A stretch of DNA of 64,000 nt from CBDBGD01 sp965205235 (GCA_965205235.1 CBDBGD010000008.1:1-64000); one strand, 5' to 3'; positions 53,393 through 62,186 are shown, counted from the stretch's first letter. Numbers and translations are program-made. Notes: generated by a model not told the origin, from the letters alone.

Positions 53393-54958
53393 CTACGGCA
53401 CCCGGTGCCGCAGCGCCATCCCCGGCGTCGCACCCGTGTGCCGCCCCCCGTCGATGACCGGCACGCCGGCGACCAGCACGTGATCCACGCCCTCCGCCAG
53501 CTGCTTCGGCTCCTCCAGCGTCGCCGGCGCCCGCACCGTCTCCGGGTCGAACACCACGATGTCCGCCACCATCCCGTCCCGCAGCACCCCGCGGTCCGGC
53601 AGGCCCAGTCGCTGCGCCGGAAACGACGTCATCTTGCGGATCGCCTCCTCCAGCAGCAGGTTCCCCTCCTCCCGCACGAAGTCCCCCAGCACGATCGCGT
53701 AGTTCCCGTACGTCCGCGGGTTCACGTGCTCGCCGATGAGCAGCGCATCGCTGCCCACCATGTGCGCCGGGTGGCGGAAGAACTCCCGGATGTTCAGCAC
53801 GTTCCCGCCCACCGTGATGTAGCACAGGTCCATGTTCTCTTCCAGCAGCAGGTCGCAGAGCGTGTCCACCACCGGCTTCCCCAGCCCCTCCGCGATCGCC
53901 GCCACCGACATCCCGTCCCACCGCTTGTTGTGCGCCAGGTTGAAGTTCGTCACCAGCACCGACTCCCACGACGACGCCCGCACGCTCAGGTCCTCCGCCA
54001 TCCGAGCCCGCCCGTCGCTGGAGCGCATCAGCTCCATCAGCGGCCCCGGCCCCCCGCTGTGCGCCCACTCCGGCAGCACAGACTCCAGCCGCGTGCTCGT
54101 GAACGGGTACGAGTACGAGTCGTACGTGACGTCCAGCCCCTCCTCCCGCGCATCGTCCACCACCTTCACCAGCCGCCGAGCGCCGCCGGGCCGCACGTTG
54201 TGGAAGTGCGAGATGTGCACCGGCACCCCGCTATGCCGCCCTATCTGCACCGCCTCCCGGAACGGGTCGTAGAAGTGGTCGCCTATGGGGTAGCGCACGT
54301 GCGTCACGTAGATGCCCCCCAGCGCCGCCACCTCCTTGCACAGCTCGATCAGCTCCGCAGTGTCGGCGTAGCTCCCCGGCGGGTACGTCAGCCCCGTCGA
54401 GATGCCGTACGCGCCCTCCTCCATCCCCTGCCGGATGAGCGCCCGCATCGCCGCCAGCTCCTCCGCCGTCGCCCGCCGGTCATCCCACCCCATCGCCGCG
54501 ATCCGAAGCTGCGAGTTGCCGATGACGTACGTGAAGTTGCACGACGTCGTCCCGTCGAACAGCGCCAGGTACTCCGCCACCGACGACCACCGCATCCCCT
54601 CCGGTGGCCTCCCGTCCAGCCCCGCATTCAGCAGCACGTACGCGTCAAAGTCCTCCGCCGACGTGAACGGCGCGTACGAGTTGCCGTCGATGCCGATGAG
54701 CTCCGTCGTCACGCCCTGGTGCACCTTGGGCTCGTGCCGCGGGTTGCTCAGCACCACCAGCCCCGAGTGCGCGTGCATGTCGATGAAGCCGGGGCACACC
54801 ACCTTGCCGGTCGCGTCGATGACCCGCCGCGCCTCCACGCCCGACACGTCGCCCCGCAGCATGCGGATGCGCCCGCCCTCCACCCCCACGGCCCCCGAGA
54901 GCCACGGGCTCCCCGTCCCGTCAATCACCTTCCCGTTAGCGATGAGGACGTCCAACAT
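53393..54958 (-). CDS. N-acyl-D-amino-acid deacylase (D-aminoacylase) family
   Basis: A 521-residue amidohydrolase-superfamily enzyme. HxH is in PGFIDMHAHSGL, and the family stretches HQGVTTELIGIDGNSYAPF, VHISHFHNV, TYDSYSYPFTSTRL and MVGSDALLIGE (final Asp) are present. Family members deacylate N-acyl-D-amino acids or dihydro-pyrimidine-like amides. AGGAGG stands 7 bases before the ATG at 54958. The substrate is inferred from family only. Confidence 0.88.
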   Translation of the reverse strand: MLDVLIANGKVIDGTGSPWLSGAVGVEGGRIRMLRGDVSGVEARRVIDATGKVVCPGFIDMHAHSGLVVLSNPRHEPKVHQGVTTELIGIDGNSYAPFTSAEDFDAYVLLNAGLDGRPPEGMRWSSVAEYLALFDGTTSCNFTYVIGNSQLRIAAMGWDDRRATAEELAAMRALIRQGMEEGAYGISTGLTYPPGSYADTAELIELCKEVAALGGIYVTHVRYPIGDHFYDPFREAVQIGRHSGVPVHISHFHNVRPGGARRLVKVVDDAREEGLDVTYDSYSYPFTSTRLESVLPEWAHSGGPGPLMELMRSSDGRARMAEDLSVRASSWESVLVTNFNLAHNKRWDGMSVAAIAEGLGKPVVDTLCDLLLEENMDLCYITVGGNVLNIREFFRHPAHMVGSDALLIGEHVNPRTYGNYAIVLGDFVREEGNLLLEEAIRKMTSFPAQRLGLPDRGVLRDGMVADIVVFDPETVRAPATLEEPKQLAEGVDHVLVAGVPVIDGGRHTGATPGMALRHRVP

Positions 54959-55036
54959 CAGGGTCCCTCCTGGCGTAGCGTCGGTGGCCGCGATTATCCC
55001 GGCGTCCCCAGACCCCCGTCAAGCAGGGCCGCATTT

Positions 55037-55290
55037 CGTCATTCCTGCGGAGGCAGGAACCTCGCTATCCCGCTCCGCTTGTGGTGAGCCTGTCGAACCA
55101 TCACCCTGAGCCCCGTCGAAGGGTCGTCGTTCCTGCGCCCCCACCTCGTCGTTCCTGCGGAGGCAGAGCCTGCCCCGGCGAAGGCAGGGGAACCTCGCTA
55201 TCCGCATTCCCACCGTAGGGGCGGGTTTCAAACCCGCCCACCCTCGCAAGCCGTTCGCCCTGAGGCTCTCGAAGGGCCCCACGAACGGGG
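55037..55290. repeat. Repeat cluster upstream of the D-aminoacylase gene
   Basis: Copies of the TTCCTGC/GCAGGAA palindrome occur at 55037-55064 and, as a longer form with a second internal hairpin, at 55147-55197. The GTGAGCCTGTCGAACCA type is at 55085-55102 and a CCCTGAGNCNCNTCGAAGGG form at 55107-55127 and 55257-55277. No gene is seen between 54959 and 55316. Confidence 0.75.
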
Positions 55291-55316
55291 GCGAGGAAGG
55301 CGGAGAGGGAGAGCGG

Positions 55317-55688
55317 CTACTCCTTGGACCGGATGACGACGCTGCCGCCGTCCTCCACGTCGATGTTGAGGTTGTGGCGGTCCAACAGCCGCATGCCTAC
55401 CAGGGGTGTTGTGTCGGCCGCATAGGCATCCACCTGCCGGAGGTAACCGTCCCACGAGACCGTCACGCTGTAGACATCGAATATCGCTTCACTGCCATCG
55501 GCGAGAATCGCCGAGTTTCGGTTCCGATATGGCAGTCGCAGCTCTGCGACTAGTGCCGGCGGGATGGTCAGGAAATCGCTGAAGCCGGTGTCTATCACCG
55601 TCTGAAGATCCCGCGCGTGTCCCCATGGGCCCTGCACGACGAGGGGGACTACGGCTTCATAGGCAGCATTCACCGTCCCTTGAATCAC
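55317..55688 (-). CDS. Clan AA aspartic protease, small retropepsin-like
   Basis: A 123-residue single-domain aspartic protease. The catalytic DTG is residues 33-35 (TVIDTGFSDFLTIP), and PLVGMRLLDRHNLNIDVEDG carries the hydrophobic-hydrophobic-Gly motif and following strand. As in retropepsins, it must dimerise to be active. GTG 55688 is chosen because it overlaps the stop of the upstream partner (GTGA); a longer reading to 55751 would run through that gene. The target is unknown. Confidence 0.85.
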   Translation of the reverse strand: MIQGTVNAAYEAVVPLVVQGPWGHARDLQTVIDTGFSDFLTIPPALVAELRLPYRNRNSAILADGSEAIFDVYSVTVSWDGYLRQVDAYAADTTPLVGMRLLDRHNLNIDVEDGGSVVIRSKE

Positions 55689-55999
55689 GCGGACCTTCGT
55701 AAAGACCCGCCTCCAAAGGTGGCCATGGCCCGGTATCCCACCCGCTCGCACCAGATGTCGTGCGAGTCCGGGTGCTCCGCTCGCAGCCGGTCTACGGCAT
55801 CCATGCGGTCATCGCCGATGGCCCAATTCCCACTGTCTACGTCAATAGCCACAACCTCTCCATCGTGGTCCGTCTCAACCCGCGGACGGACGTCCCGCTC
55901 GTATATCTCCCTACCCAGGCGGGCCGAGTCTTCCTTCGAGCGGGTAGGCGCTGTGGCCGTGGATGGTTGCGTGTGTGCCGTCGCCTCTGCGTCGCTCAT
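55685..55999 (-). CDS. Small partner protein of the aspartic protease
   Basis: A 104-residue acidic protein with GREIYERDVRPRVETDHDGE, VVAIDVDSGNWAIGDD and WCERVGYRAMATFGGG. This is a recognisable small-protein type I have seen encoded next to clan AA proteases in other bacteria; the N-terminus is Thr/Ser-rich and loose. A strong GGGAGGAG site precedes the ATG at 55999. The gene order and 4-base overlap suggest a functional pair, perhaps inhibitor, substrate or chaperone of the protease. Role unproven. Confidence 0.75.
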   Translation of the reverse strand: MSDAEATAHTQPSTATAPTRSKEDSARLGREIYERDVRPRVETDHDGEVVAIDVDSGNWAIGDDRMDAVDRLRAEHPDSHDIWCERVGYRAMATFGGGSLRRSA

Positions 56000-56105
56000 G
56001 TCTCCTCCCGTACAACTCTGATTCTACCACCCGTGTGCGCCATTGACAGCCCGCCCACATCCTGGCAAAGTTGTCCACCACCCCTATCGCTTCGCCGGTA
56101 GGGTC

Positions 56106-56129
56106 GAGACCGTCCTTCGGGGCGGTCTC
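56106..56129. terminator. Strong hairpin with TTCG loop between two minus-strand genes
   Basis: GAGACCGTCC (56106-56115) and GGGCGGTCTC (56120-56129) pair over ten bases, one of them a T-G pair, around a TTCG tetraloop. It lies 15 bases past the stop of the FAD oxidoreductase and probably ends its transcript, though a T-rich tail is present only on the plus strand. Confidence 0.6.
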
Positions 56130-56144
56130 TGTCTTTGTGCGCCC

Positions 56145-57506
56145 CTACCGCCCCACCACGCCCAACGCCTCCTCCGCCGCGGCGACGCCGCTCGCCAGCG
56201 CCCCGTTGACCAGGGGAACTCGCGTGTAGTCGCCCGCCAGGAAGAGATTGGGGATCTCCTGTCCGAGCTCGCGACGCGTGTTCGCCACCGCCCTGAACAT
56301 ACCGGGCGGCCCCTTGCACACAGCGATCTTCCACCGGTAGACGCGGGTGAACAGCCCGTCGTCGTCGCCGGGAAAGGCCGAGCCGGGTGGAGGGTTTCGG
56401 CGAATGTCCCGCAGCAGCTCGCGCTTGACCTCCTCATCGTCCAGTTCCAGCAGGTGCTTTGCACGCTCGCGCCCCGCGATCAGGTCCAGCGTGCTCTTCC
56501 CCGGTGGCACGCAGCCCGGCAGGTTGATCGACCGGTCCAGCACCAGGGGGGTCTCATCCTCCGGGTAGATTGCGCCGTGCCAGCCGGGGGGCAGCGGCGG
56601 ACGGTCTAGCCCCATCACCAACCGGCAGGCGGAGGAGTAGGTGACGTTGCTCAGCGTTTCCTGGACGCTCTGCGGAAGGCCGGGGATGATCTGCAGCGCG
56701 ACCGGAGCGGGAACGGCGCAGATAACTGCGTCGGCGTCGATGGTCTCGCCGTCGATCACCACGCCCGTCACGCCCCCCCCCCCCCCCCCGCCGACCAATA
56801 TCTCCCTCACGGGCGTCGAAACACGGGTGATGTCTGCGCACGCATCGCGCAGGGCGCGGGCAAGTGCGCCCGCACCTTTCGCCGGCTGCATCAGCTTGTG
56901 CGGTCGCAGAAACGTGTTGGCCAGGTACCCCCTGATGTACGCCTGGCTGGAGGGAGCGACGTAGTCCAGCACGCCATTCTCGACGAACCCGCTGAGCGTG
57001 ACCCGCAGCGACTCGGGCGCGCCCGTCCTCTCCAGGTACTCGCCGAAGCTCTCGTCACCGTCGATCTCCGCCATGCGGCTGTTGCTGGCGAACGTCAGAT
57101 AGTTGGCCTGGCGAAAGACCTTCCAGATCAGCTTCATCGCTCCCCACGACAGCAGTCCCAGGCTCGGGAACGCCCTCAGGTTGGTGATGATGCCGGGAAT
57201 GGACGGAGCAGCCGTGGTGACATGCCACCGTCCGTTCCTGTACCAGCCCAGCTTCTGCCTCGAGGGAACCAGCGGCACGCCCAGCTCCTCGCAGATGCGA
57301 AAGACCTCGTCGTAGGAGTAGCAGAAGAAGTCCACCCCCGTATCGATGAGAAACCCGTCCACCTCGTCGGCCGCAAGCCGTCCCCCGACGTGGTCCTCGG
57401 CCTCTAGCAGCACTGGGGTAAGGCCGCGCTTCTTCAGCGTGTATGCCGCGCTCAGCCCCGCTGCTCCCCCGCCGACGATGACCACGCGCTTCGCGCTCAC
57501 AGGCAT
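56145..57506 (-). CDS. FAD-dependent amine-oxidase-family oxidoreductase (protoporphyrinogen oxidase/desaturase-like)
   Basis: A 453-residue FAD protein. The Rossmann motif is RVVIVGGGAAGLSAAYTL at residues 7-24, and LEAEDHVGGRLAADEVDGFL is the second FAD contact; NLFLAGDYTRVPLVNGA near the end is the typical C-terminal motif. This group includes protoporphyrinogen oxidases, carotenoid desaturases and amine oxidases; which one is unclear. A tract of 17 G on the coding strand gives seven Gly after EILV (about residues 240-246). It starts at ATG 57506. Confidence 0.85.
   Translation of the reverse strand: MPVSAKRVVIVGGGAAGLSAAYTLKKRGLTPVLLEAEDHVGGRLAADEVDGFLIDTGVDFFCYSYDEVFRICEELGVPLVPSRQKLGWYRNGRWHVTTAAPSIPGIITNLRAFPSLGLLSWGAMKLIWKVFRQANYLTFASNSRMAEIDGDESFGEYLERTGAPESLRVTLSGFVENGVLDYVAPSSQAYIRGYLANTFLRPHKLMQPAKGAGALARALRDACADITRVSTPVREILVGGGGGGGVTGVVIDGETIDADAVICAVPAPVALQIIPGLPQSVQETLSNVTYSSACRLVMGLDRPPLPPGWHGAIYPEDETPLVLDRSINLPGCVPPGKSTLDLIAGRERAKHLLELDDEEVKRELLRDIRRNPPPGSAFPGDDDGLFTRVYRWKIAVCKGPPGMFRAVANTRRELGQEIPNLFLAGDYTRVPLVNGALASGVAAAEEALGVVGR
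56773..56789. repeat. 17-base mononucleotide G tract inside a coding region
   Basis: Seventeen C on the plus strand (G in the coding strand) lie within the FAD oxidoreductase gene. The reading frame is intact at this length. Such tracts change length easily during replication and sequencing. Confidence 0.9.
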
Positions 57507-57512
57507 GCCTCC

Positions 57513-58376
57513 TCACACCATAGGGTCAGGTTTCCAGACCTCTGCCTCTGCCTCTGCCTTCCGGCGCCGGTGACGGACGATGAGGAAGACCATCAGGCCC
57601 AGCAGCAGGAGTGCCCCTGCGACGAGCAGCGTGGTGGCCCACCACGGCAGCCCGCGGTCCTCCTCCGGCGACGGGAGGGGCGTGGGTGTCGGCGACGGTG
57701 TAGGCGTGGGCGACGGCGCGGGTATGGCTGTCGGCGGCGGCGTGGGTGTCGACGTGGGCATGGGTGTCGGCGTCGGTGTCGGCGACGGTGCGAGCATGGG
57801 TGTCGGCGTTGGTGTGGCTGTCGGCGTGGGCCCGTCCCAACTTACGCGGCCGGGCTCCACCCGCCGCCACTCCGGGCAGGGCTGCCCCTCCACCGGAACA
57901 ACAAACACCGTCCGGCCGATTGTGACGGTCCCGTACGCGCCGTCGGCCTCCATGATGCGGTTGTCCTCGCCGGTGACCGTGAAGCTCCCGCAGTTTGGGC
58001 TGGGGTGCGGTATCGGCGTAGGCGTTGGTGTCGGAGTCGGGGTCGGCGTGGGGGTGGGCTGCGGCGGCACGAACGGATCGCCTCCCCCGTCCGACGTCCC
58101 AGTGGTCGAGCCGCCACCGCTCGTGGACGGTGACGGGCCGCACAACGGCTCTCCGTCCGGCCCCAACAGCCAGTGGTTGTGCTCTCCGCGGCCGGGCGCC
58201 TGAACTCCGCCCTCATTGGCGAGCCATCGGACCTCAGTGTGCGCTGGACACTCCGCGTTCTTGTGAGCCTCTCCCACGGAGCTGGCGAACACCGCCGCCA
58301 TGAGCAGGACAACGCCGACCAGGACGGCCACGCCAATGAGCAGTCTCAAGAGCTCGCCTCTGCGGAAGGTGTTCAT
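57513..58376 (-). CDS. Thr/Pro-rich membrane protein
   Basis: A 287-residue protein with an N-terminal membrane helix (about residues 12-34), two extracellular modules separated by (Thr-Pro)n linkers, and a C-terminal membrane helix (about 250-272) with a basic tail. Cysteines around AECPAHTEVRW and GEPLCGP, NCGSFTVTGE and GQPCPEW may pair in disulfides. ATG 58376 is chosen over 58403 because it directly precedes the basic-then-hydrophobic start. It resembles no family I know and is probably a surface-exposed protein with sugar-rich spacers. It lies upstream of the FAD oxidoreductase. Confidence 0.75.
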   Translation of the reverse strand: MNTFRRGELLRLLIGVAVLVGVVLLMAAVFASSVGEAHKNAECPAHTEVRWLANEGGVQAPGRGEHNHWLLGPDGEPLCGPSPSTSGGGSTTGTSDGGGDPFVPPQPTPTPTPTPTPTPTPIPHPSPNCGSFTVTGEDNRIMEADGAYGTVTIGRTVFVVPVEGQPCPEWRRVEPGRVSWDGPTPTATPTPTPMLAPSPTPTPTPMPTSTPTPPPTAIPAPSPTPTPSPTPTPLPSPEEDRGLPWWATTLLVAGALLLLGLMVFLIVRHRRRKAEAEAEVWKPDPMV

Positions 58377-58475
58377 GTGCCCCCCTACTCCTCCACCGGC
58401 CATCTTACCACCTCAATATGATTTACGGGAAAATTCTACGTGGCCTTATATGACTTTTCGACGCAAAATCCCCCT

Positions 58476-58526
58476 CGCCGTTCCTGCGAAAGCAGAGCCT
58501 GCCCCGGCGAAGGCCGGGGAACCTCG
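58476..58526. repeat. Long-form palindromic repeat
   Basis: The CGCCG-TTCCTGCGAAAGCAG start is followed by the second hairpin CCCCGGCGAAGGCCGGGG (58503-58520) and the ACCTCG end. It is the same long form as at 55147-55197. Confidence 0.75.
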
Positions 58527-59147
58527 CTATCCGCTCGCCCCTAACCCCGTCGAAGGCCCCCCTGCGTGCCACTCGCCCCTAGCCCCCCACCCCCGCCATC
58601 TCCTACCATCACCCCATGCCCACCCACCGCACCTCCGCTCGCCCTGAGGCTCTCGAAGGGCGTTCCCGCGCAGCCACGGGAACCTCCACGCTTTCCGCCT
58701 CCAACACCCTCCACAGCACAACGTCCCCAAGCTTAGGGTGCAGGGCTTGCCCTGCTGCCTGGAGGTTGTTTCACACCCCGCTTTTTCGGCCCAGTTTCCT
58801 ATCTGGAGGTTGTTCCGCGGTTGTTTCCCGCGGCACTCGTTTCCTATCTGCGCCGCGCGGTTCCAACCCCCGCCTGCGAAACAACCCCCAACCTGCGACC
58901 CCCTCTCCGATGGCCGGACGAAAACACGACTCCAACCTGCGCCCCACCCCGACGCGGAACAACCGAGATTCAACCTCAAACCTGTTTCAGACCGGGGAGA
59001 GCCGACCCCAGGCACGGATGGCCCGGAAAAAAAAGCGCGGAACGAAACGAATCGACTCGAATCGCCTCAACGCCCACGCCGCGGCGTCCCTAGACCCCGC
59101 GCAGGCCGCGGGGTATGATGCCCCCGAGCCGCAGCCAAGGAGGAGAC
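58527..59147. other. Repeat-rich non-coding region
   Basis: No gene is supported here. It contains a CCTGAGGCTCTCGAAGGG repeat (58643-58660), a degenerate palindrome near 58661-58690 (GTTCCCG ... CGGGAAC), the two-unit tandem repeat at 58759-58850, and several short copies of AACCTGCG (58888 and 58933 areas). Confidence 0.5.
58759..58850. repeat. Two-unit tandem repeat of about 44 bases with conserved ends
   Basis: CTGGAGGTTGTT occurs at 58759-58770 and 58803-58814, and GTTTCCTATCTG at 58794-58805 and 58839-58850. Unit ends are identical and interiors differ. Confidence 0.7.
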
Positions 59148-60572
59148 ATGACTGACCGAGAGCTGGCTTTCACCCCCGCCTGGGAGCTGGCGGAGCGCAT
59201 CCGCAGCCGCGACCTCTCGCCCGTGGAGGTGACGGAGCTCTTCCTCCGCCGCATCGAGGCGCTGGACGGGCAGCTCAACGCCTTCCTCACCGTCTGCGGC
59301 GACGAGGCCATGGCCCAGGCCCGCGACGCCGAGACAGCCCTCGCCCGCGGCGATGCGGTCGGCCCCCTCCACGGCCTGCCGGTGCCCATCAAGGACCTGA
59401 ACGCGACCAAGGGTATCCGCACCACGCGCGGCTCCCGCATGTTCAAGGACGACGTCCCCGACGAGGACGACATCATCGTCGAGCGGGTGAAGGCCGCGGG
59501 CGGCATCATCATCGGCAAGACCAACACGCCGGAGTTCGGCCACCGGGGTACCACGGAGCACATGATCGGCGAGCCGTGCCGCAACCCGTGGAACGTCGCC
59601 CACACGCCCGGCGGCTCCAGCGGCGGCGCGGCCGCGGCCCTCGCGGCGGGACTGTGCCCCATCGCCACGGGTAGCGACGGCGGGGGCAGCATCCGCATCC
59701 CCGCGTCGTTCTCCGGCATCTTCGGCATCAAGCCCACGCAGGGGCGGGTGGCCCGGCTGTACCCCTCGCCCGGCGGCTGGGGGCAGTTTGGCCAGAACGG
59801 CCCCATGTCACGCAACGTCCGAGACTCGGCCCTGCTCTTCCAGGCGCTGGCCGGGCCCGACCTTCGGGATCCCACGTGCCTCCAGGAGGCTGTCCCCAAC
59901 TTCAGCGACGCGCTGGACGGCGGGGGCGTCAAGGGGCTGCGCATCGGGTGGAGCGCCGACTACGGCTACAACGCCGTCGACCCGGAGGTGGTGGCGTCGG
60001 TGACGGCGGCGGTGGCGGCGTTCAGCGAGCTTGGCGCGCACGTGCAGGAGGTCGTCCCGCCCATCGACGGCGACACGGTGTTCGACACCTTCCGCACGCT
60101 CTTCGCTGCCGACAACCTGGCCAACAACGGCGCGCTGCTCGACGACCACGCCGACGACCTGACGCCCAGCCTGCGACGCATGCTGGAGACGGCCCGCACG
60201 TACGGCGCCGACCGCATCATGCGCGCCCTCCACGAGCTGGAGTGGCACCGTGCGCGCATGGCCAGCTTCTTCGACGACTACGACCTGCTGCTGAGCCCGA
60301 CGATGGCCGTGCCCGCCTTCCGCATCGAGGAGTTCCCGGACGTCATCGGCGGCCGCTCGGTCGACCCGATGTGGGGCTACACGCCGTTCACGTACCCGAT
60401 CAACATGAGCGGGCAGACGGCGTCCAGCGTGCCGTGCGGGTTCTCGTCGGGCGGGCTGCCCATCGGGCTGCACATCATCGGCCCCAAGGGCGCTGAGGTG
60501 CGGGTGCTGCGGGCCAGCGCGGCTTTCGAGGCGGTGCGGCCGTGGGCGCAGCACTTGCCGCCGGTGTCGTAG
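59148..60572 (+). CDS. Amidase signature family enzyme
   Basis: A 474-residue Ser-Ser-Lys amidase. The catalytic Lys is in GLPVPIKDLN, the cis-Ser in HTPGGSSGGAAAALAAG, and the nucleophile Ser in GSDGGGSIRIPASFSG. GAGG stands 4 bases before ATG 59148, preferred to a longer in-frame start. It hydrolyses a small amide or is GatA-like, but no GatB or GatC is near, so a catabolic amidase is more likely. Confidence 0.9.
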   Translation: MTDRELAFTPAWELAERIRSRDLSPVEVTELFLRRIEALDGQLNAFLTVCGDEAMAQARDAETALARGDAVGPLHGLPVPIKDLNATKGIRTTRGSRMFKDDVPDEDDIIVERVKAAGGIIIGKTNTPEFGHRGTTEHMIGEPCRNPWNVAHTPGGSSGGAAAALAAGLCPIATGSDGGGSIRIPASFSGIFGIKPTQGRVARLYPSPGGWGQFGQNGPMSRNVRDSALLFQALAGPDLRDPTCLQEAVPNFSDALDGGGVKGLRIGWSADYGYNAVDPEVVASVTAAVAAFSELGAHVQEVVPPIDGDTVFDTFRTLFAADNLANNGALLDDHADDLTPSLRRMLETARTYGADRIMRALHELEWHRARMASFFDDYDLLLSPTMAVPAFRIEEFPDVIGGRSVDPMWGYTPFTYPINMSGQTASSVPCGFSSGGLPIGLHIIGPKGAEVRVLRASAAFEAVRPWAQHLPPVS

Positions 60573-60578
60573 GGGGGG

Positions 60579-60971
60579 CTAGACTAGTATCGCCTTGTCC
60601 ACCACCGACTCGGCCTTGGCGCGGTCGTCGGCGGCGAGGGCGACGAGGGCGTGGCCGGCCCTGCGCTCGATGATGTGCAAGCTGTGGATGTTCACGCCTG
60701 CGTTCTTGAACCGCTCGGCGACCTTGGCGAGGGCGCCGGGCTCGTCCACGAGGCGCAGCACCAGCGAGTCGTCGGAGAGCGTCTTGAAGCCGGCGTTCGT
60801 CAGCGTTCGCAGGGCGCTGTCGTAGGCGTCGGTCGTCAGCGTGATGACGCCCTTCTCCTGAAGCGCCTCCGCGCTGATGGTCTCGATGTTGATCGCCTCG
60901 TCGGCCAGGGCCCTGGTGATGTCGGCGAGGACGCCGACCTCGTTTCGTGCGACGACGATGATGCGCTTCAT
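60579..60971 (-). CDS. Tandem ACT-domain protein
   Basis: A 130-residue protein with two ACT domains (about residues 1-65 and 68-130), starting KRIIVVARNEVGVLADITRA and with LRLVDEPGALAKVAERFKNA in the second. ACT domains bind amino acids. Its ATG overlaps the stop of the histidine decarboxylase gene (ATGA), so it is probably an amino-acid sensor or regulator for that enzyme; this is inferred from position. Confidence 0.85.
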   Translation of the reverse strand: MKRIIVVARNEVGVLADITRALADEAINIETISAEALQEKGVITLTTDAYDSALRTLTNAGFKTLSDDSLVLRLVDEPGALAKVAERFKNAGVNIHSLHIIERRAGHALVALAADDRAKAESVVDKAILV

Positions 60972-62098
60972 GCTGCTCCTCCACCCTGGCCGGACTCCAG
61001 GCAGTCGTCAATCACTGCGTCGATGGTCTCTCGCGTCACGTGGGGCATGGCGATGAGGTGCGCGATGTCCTCGTAGGGCGCCAGCTGCCACTTCCGGATG
61101 ACGTCCCGCGAGGGCTTGGGGAAGACCACCGTGACCGAGTTCCGGTTCCGCCACGCCGGGATGCCCACGTCGTTGAAGCGTGCGACGGCGTACGCGGCGA
61201 CGTCGAGGCACCCGGCGACCATCTCCCGGAAGCCGTCCACGCCGTGCTGCTGCAGGGCGTACCACATCATCAGCGGCGTGATGGCGCTGCGAGAGCCCGA
61301 CAGCGTCGTGTCGAGCACGCCGACGTACTCGATGGAGCGGGCGATGCGCGCGACGTAGTCGCTGCGGGTGAGGGCGACACCGCAGGGGATGGGCGAGCCG
61401 ATCATCTTGTGGCCGCTGATGGCTACGCTGTCGAACCCCGCGTCGAAGCCGTAGGGCTGCGGGTCGTCGACGAAGGGGAGGACCATGCCGCTGAGCGCGG
61501 CGTCGGCGTGGACGTAGGAGTTGGTGACGGCGAGGTCGTGGAGGATCTCTCGCACCCTGCCCACGTCGTCGATCGCGCCCTTCATGGTCGTCCCGATGTT
61601 CGCCATGACGATGACGGGGACGTCGCGGTTGATGCGGATGGTCTCGTAGAGGTCGTCGTAGTCGATCTCGCCGTTATCCTGGCTCTTGATCATGATGTTG
61701 CGGGCCTTCAGCACGCGGAGGATCTTCACGACGCTGTAGTGGGTGTCCTGGGAGAAGTAGACGACGCCGTCCGGGAACAGCTCCCGCCCGATGTACAGGC
61801 CGTACATGTTGCCCTCGGTGCCGCCGGAGGTGACGTAGCCCCACGCCTGGTCCTGCGGCAGGCGCATCAGGTCGGCGAAGAAGCCGATGACCTCGCGCTC
61901 CATCTCGTGGGTGTTGCTCTGGAAGTTGCTGTCGTGGAAGGGGTCGCCCACGTTGTTGGGGCAGTAGGTGAGGAAGGGCAGGATCGCCGAGTAGTCGAAG
62001 TTCTGGTTGCAGGGATAGCCGACCTGATGCTGGTTCAGGAGCTTGAAGTCGCGCAGAAGGGCGTCGAGGCGCTCTTGCGTCCCAGTCTTGGCGTCCAT
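60968..62098 (-). CDS. Histidine decarboxylase-like PLP enzyme
   Basis: A 376-residue group II PLP decarboxylase. The start NQHQVGYPCNQNFDYSAILP and FQSNTHEMEREVIGFFADLM match the bacterial PLP-dependent histidine decarboxylases. The PLP lysine is Lys231 in ISGHKMIGSPIP, with HADAALSG (Asp) before it, and TSGGTEGNMYG at 90-100. It makes histamine from histidine if the assignment is right; serine is another possible substrate in relatives. GGGGG stands before the ATG at 62098. Confidence 0.87.
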   Translation of the reverse strand: MDAKTGTQERLDALLRDFKLLNQHQVGYPCNQNFDYSAILPFLTYCPNNVGDPFHDSNFQSNTHEMEREVIGFFADLMRLPQDQAWGYVTSGGTEGNMYGLYIGRELFPDGVVYFSQDTHYSVVKILRVLKARNIMIKSQDNGEIDYDDLYETIRINRDVPVIVMANIGTTMKGAIDDVGRVREILHDLAVTNSYVHADAALSGMVLPFVDDPQPYGFDAGFDSVAISGHKMIGSPIPCGVALTRSDYVARIARSIEYVGVLDTTLSGSRSAITPLMMWYALQQHGVDGFREMVAGCLDVAAYAVARFNDVGIPAWRNRNSVTVVFPKPSRDVIRKWQLAPYEDIAHLIAMPHVTRETIDAVIDDCLESGQGGGAA

Positions 62099-62186
62099 CG
62101 CAGCCCCCTCTCTGCGCCACAGCGACAGGTTGTGGACAGTATACAGCCGCTCAGCCGTGAGTGTGTTGGAGGGGGAGCCCTGTGTG

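Noticed and set aside
57689..58071. Thr-Pro codon repeats as a phase-variable locus
   Set aside because: The repeats are six-base units that keep the frame and are irregular; they fit an extended linker.
58759..58850. Possible CRISPR array
   Set aside because: Only two units, imperfect, with shared ends rather than a constant repeat and unique spacers, and no cas genes anywhere in the window.
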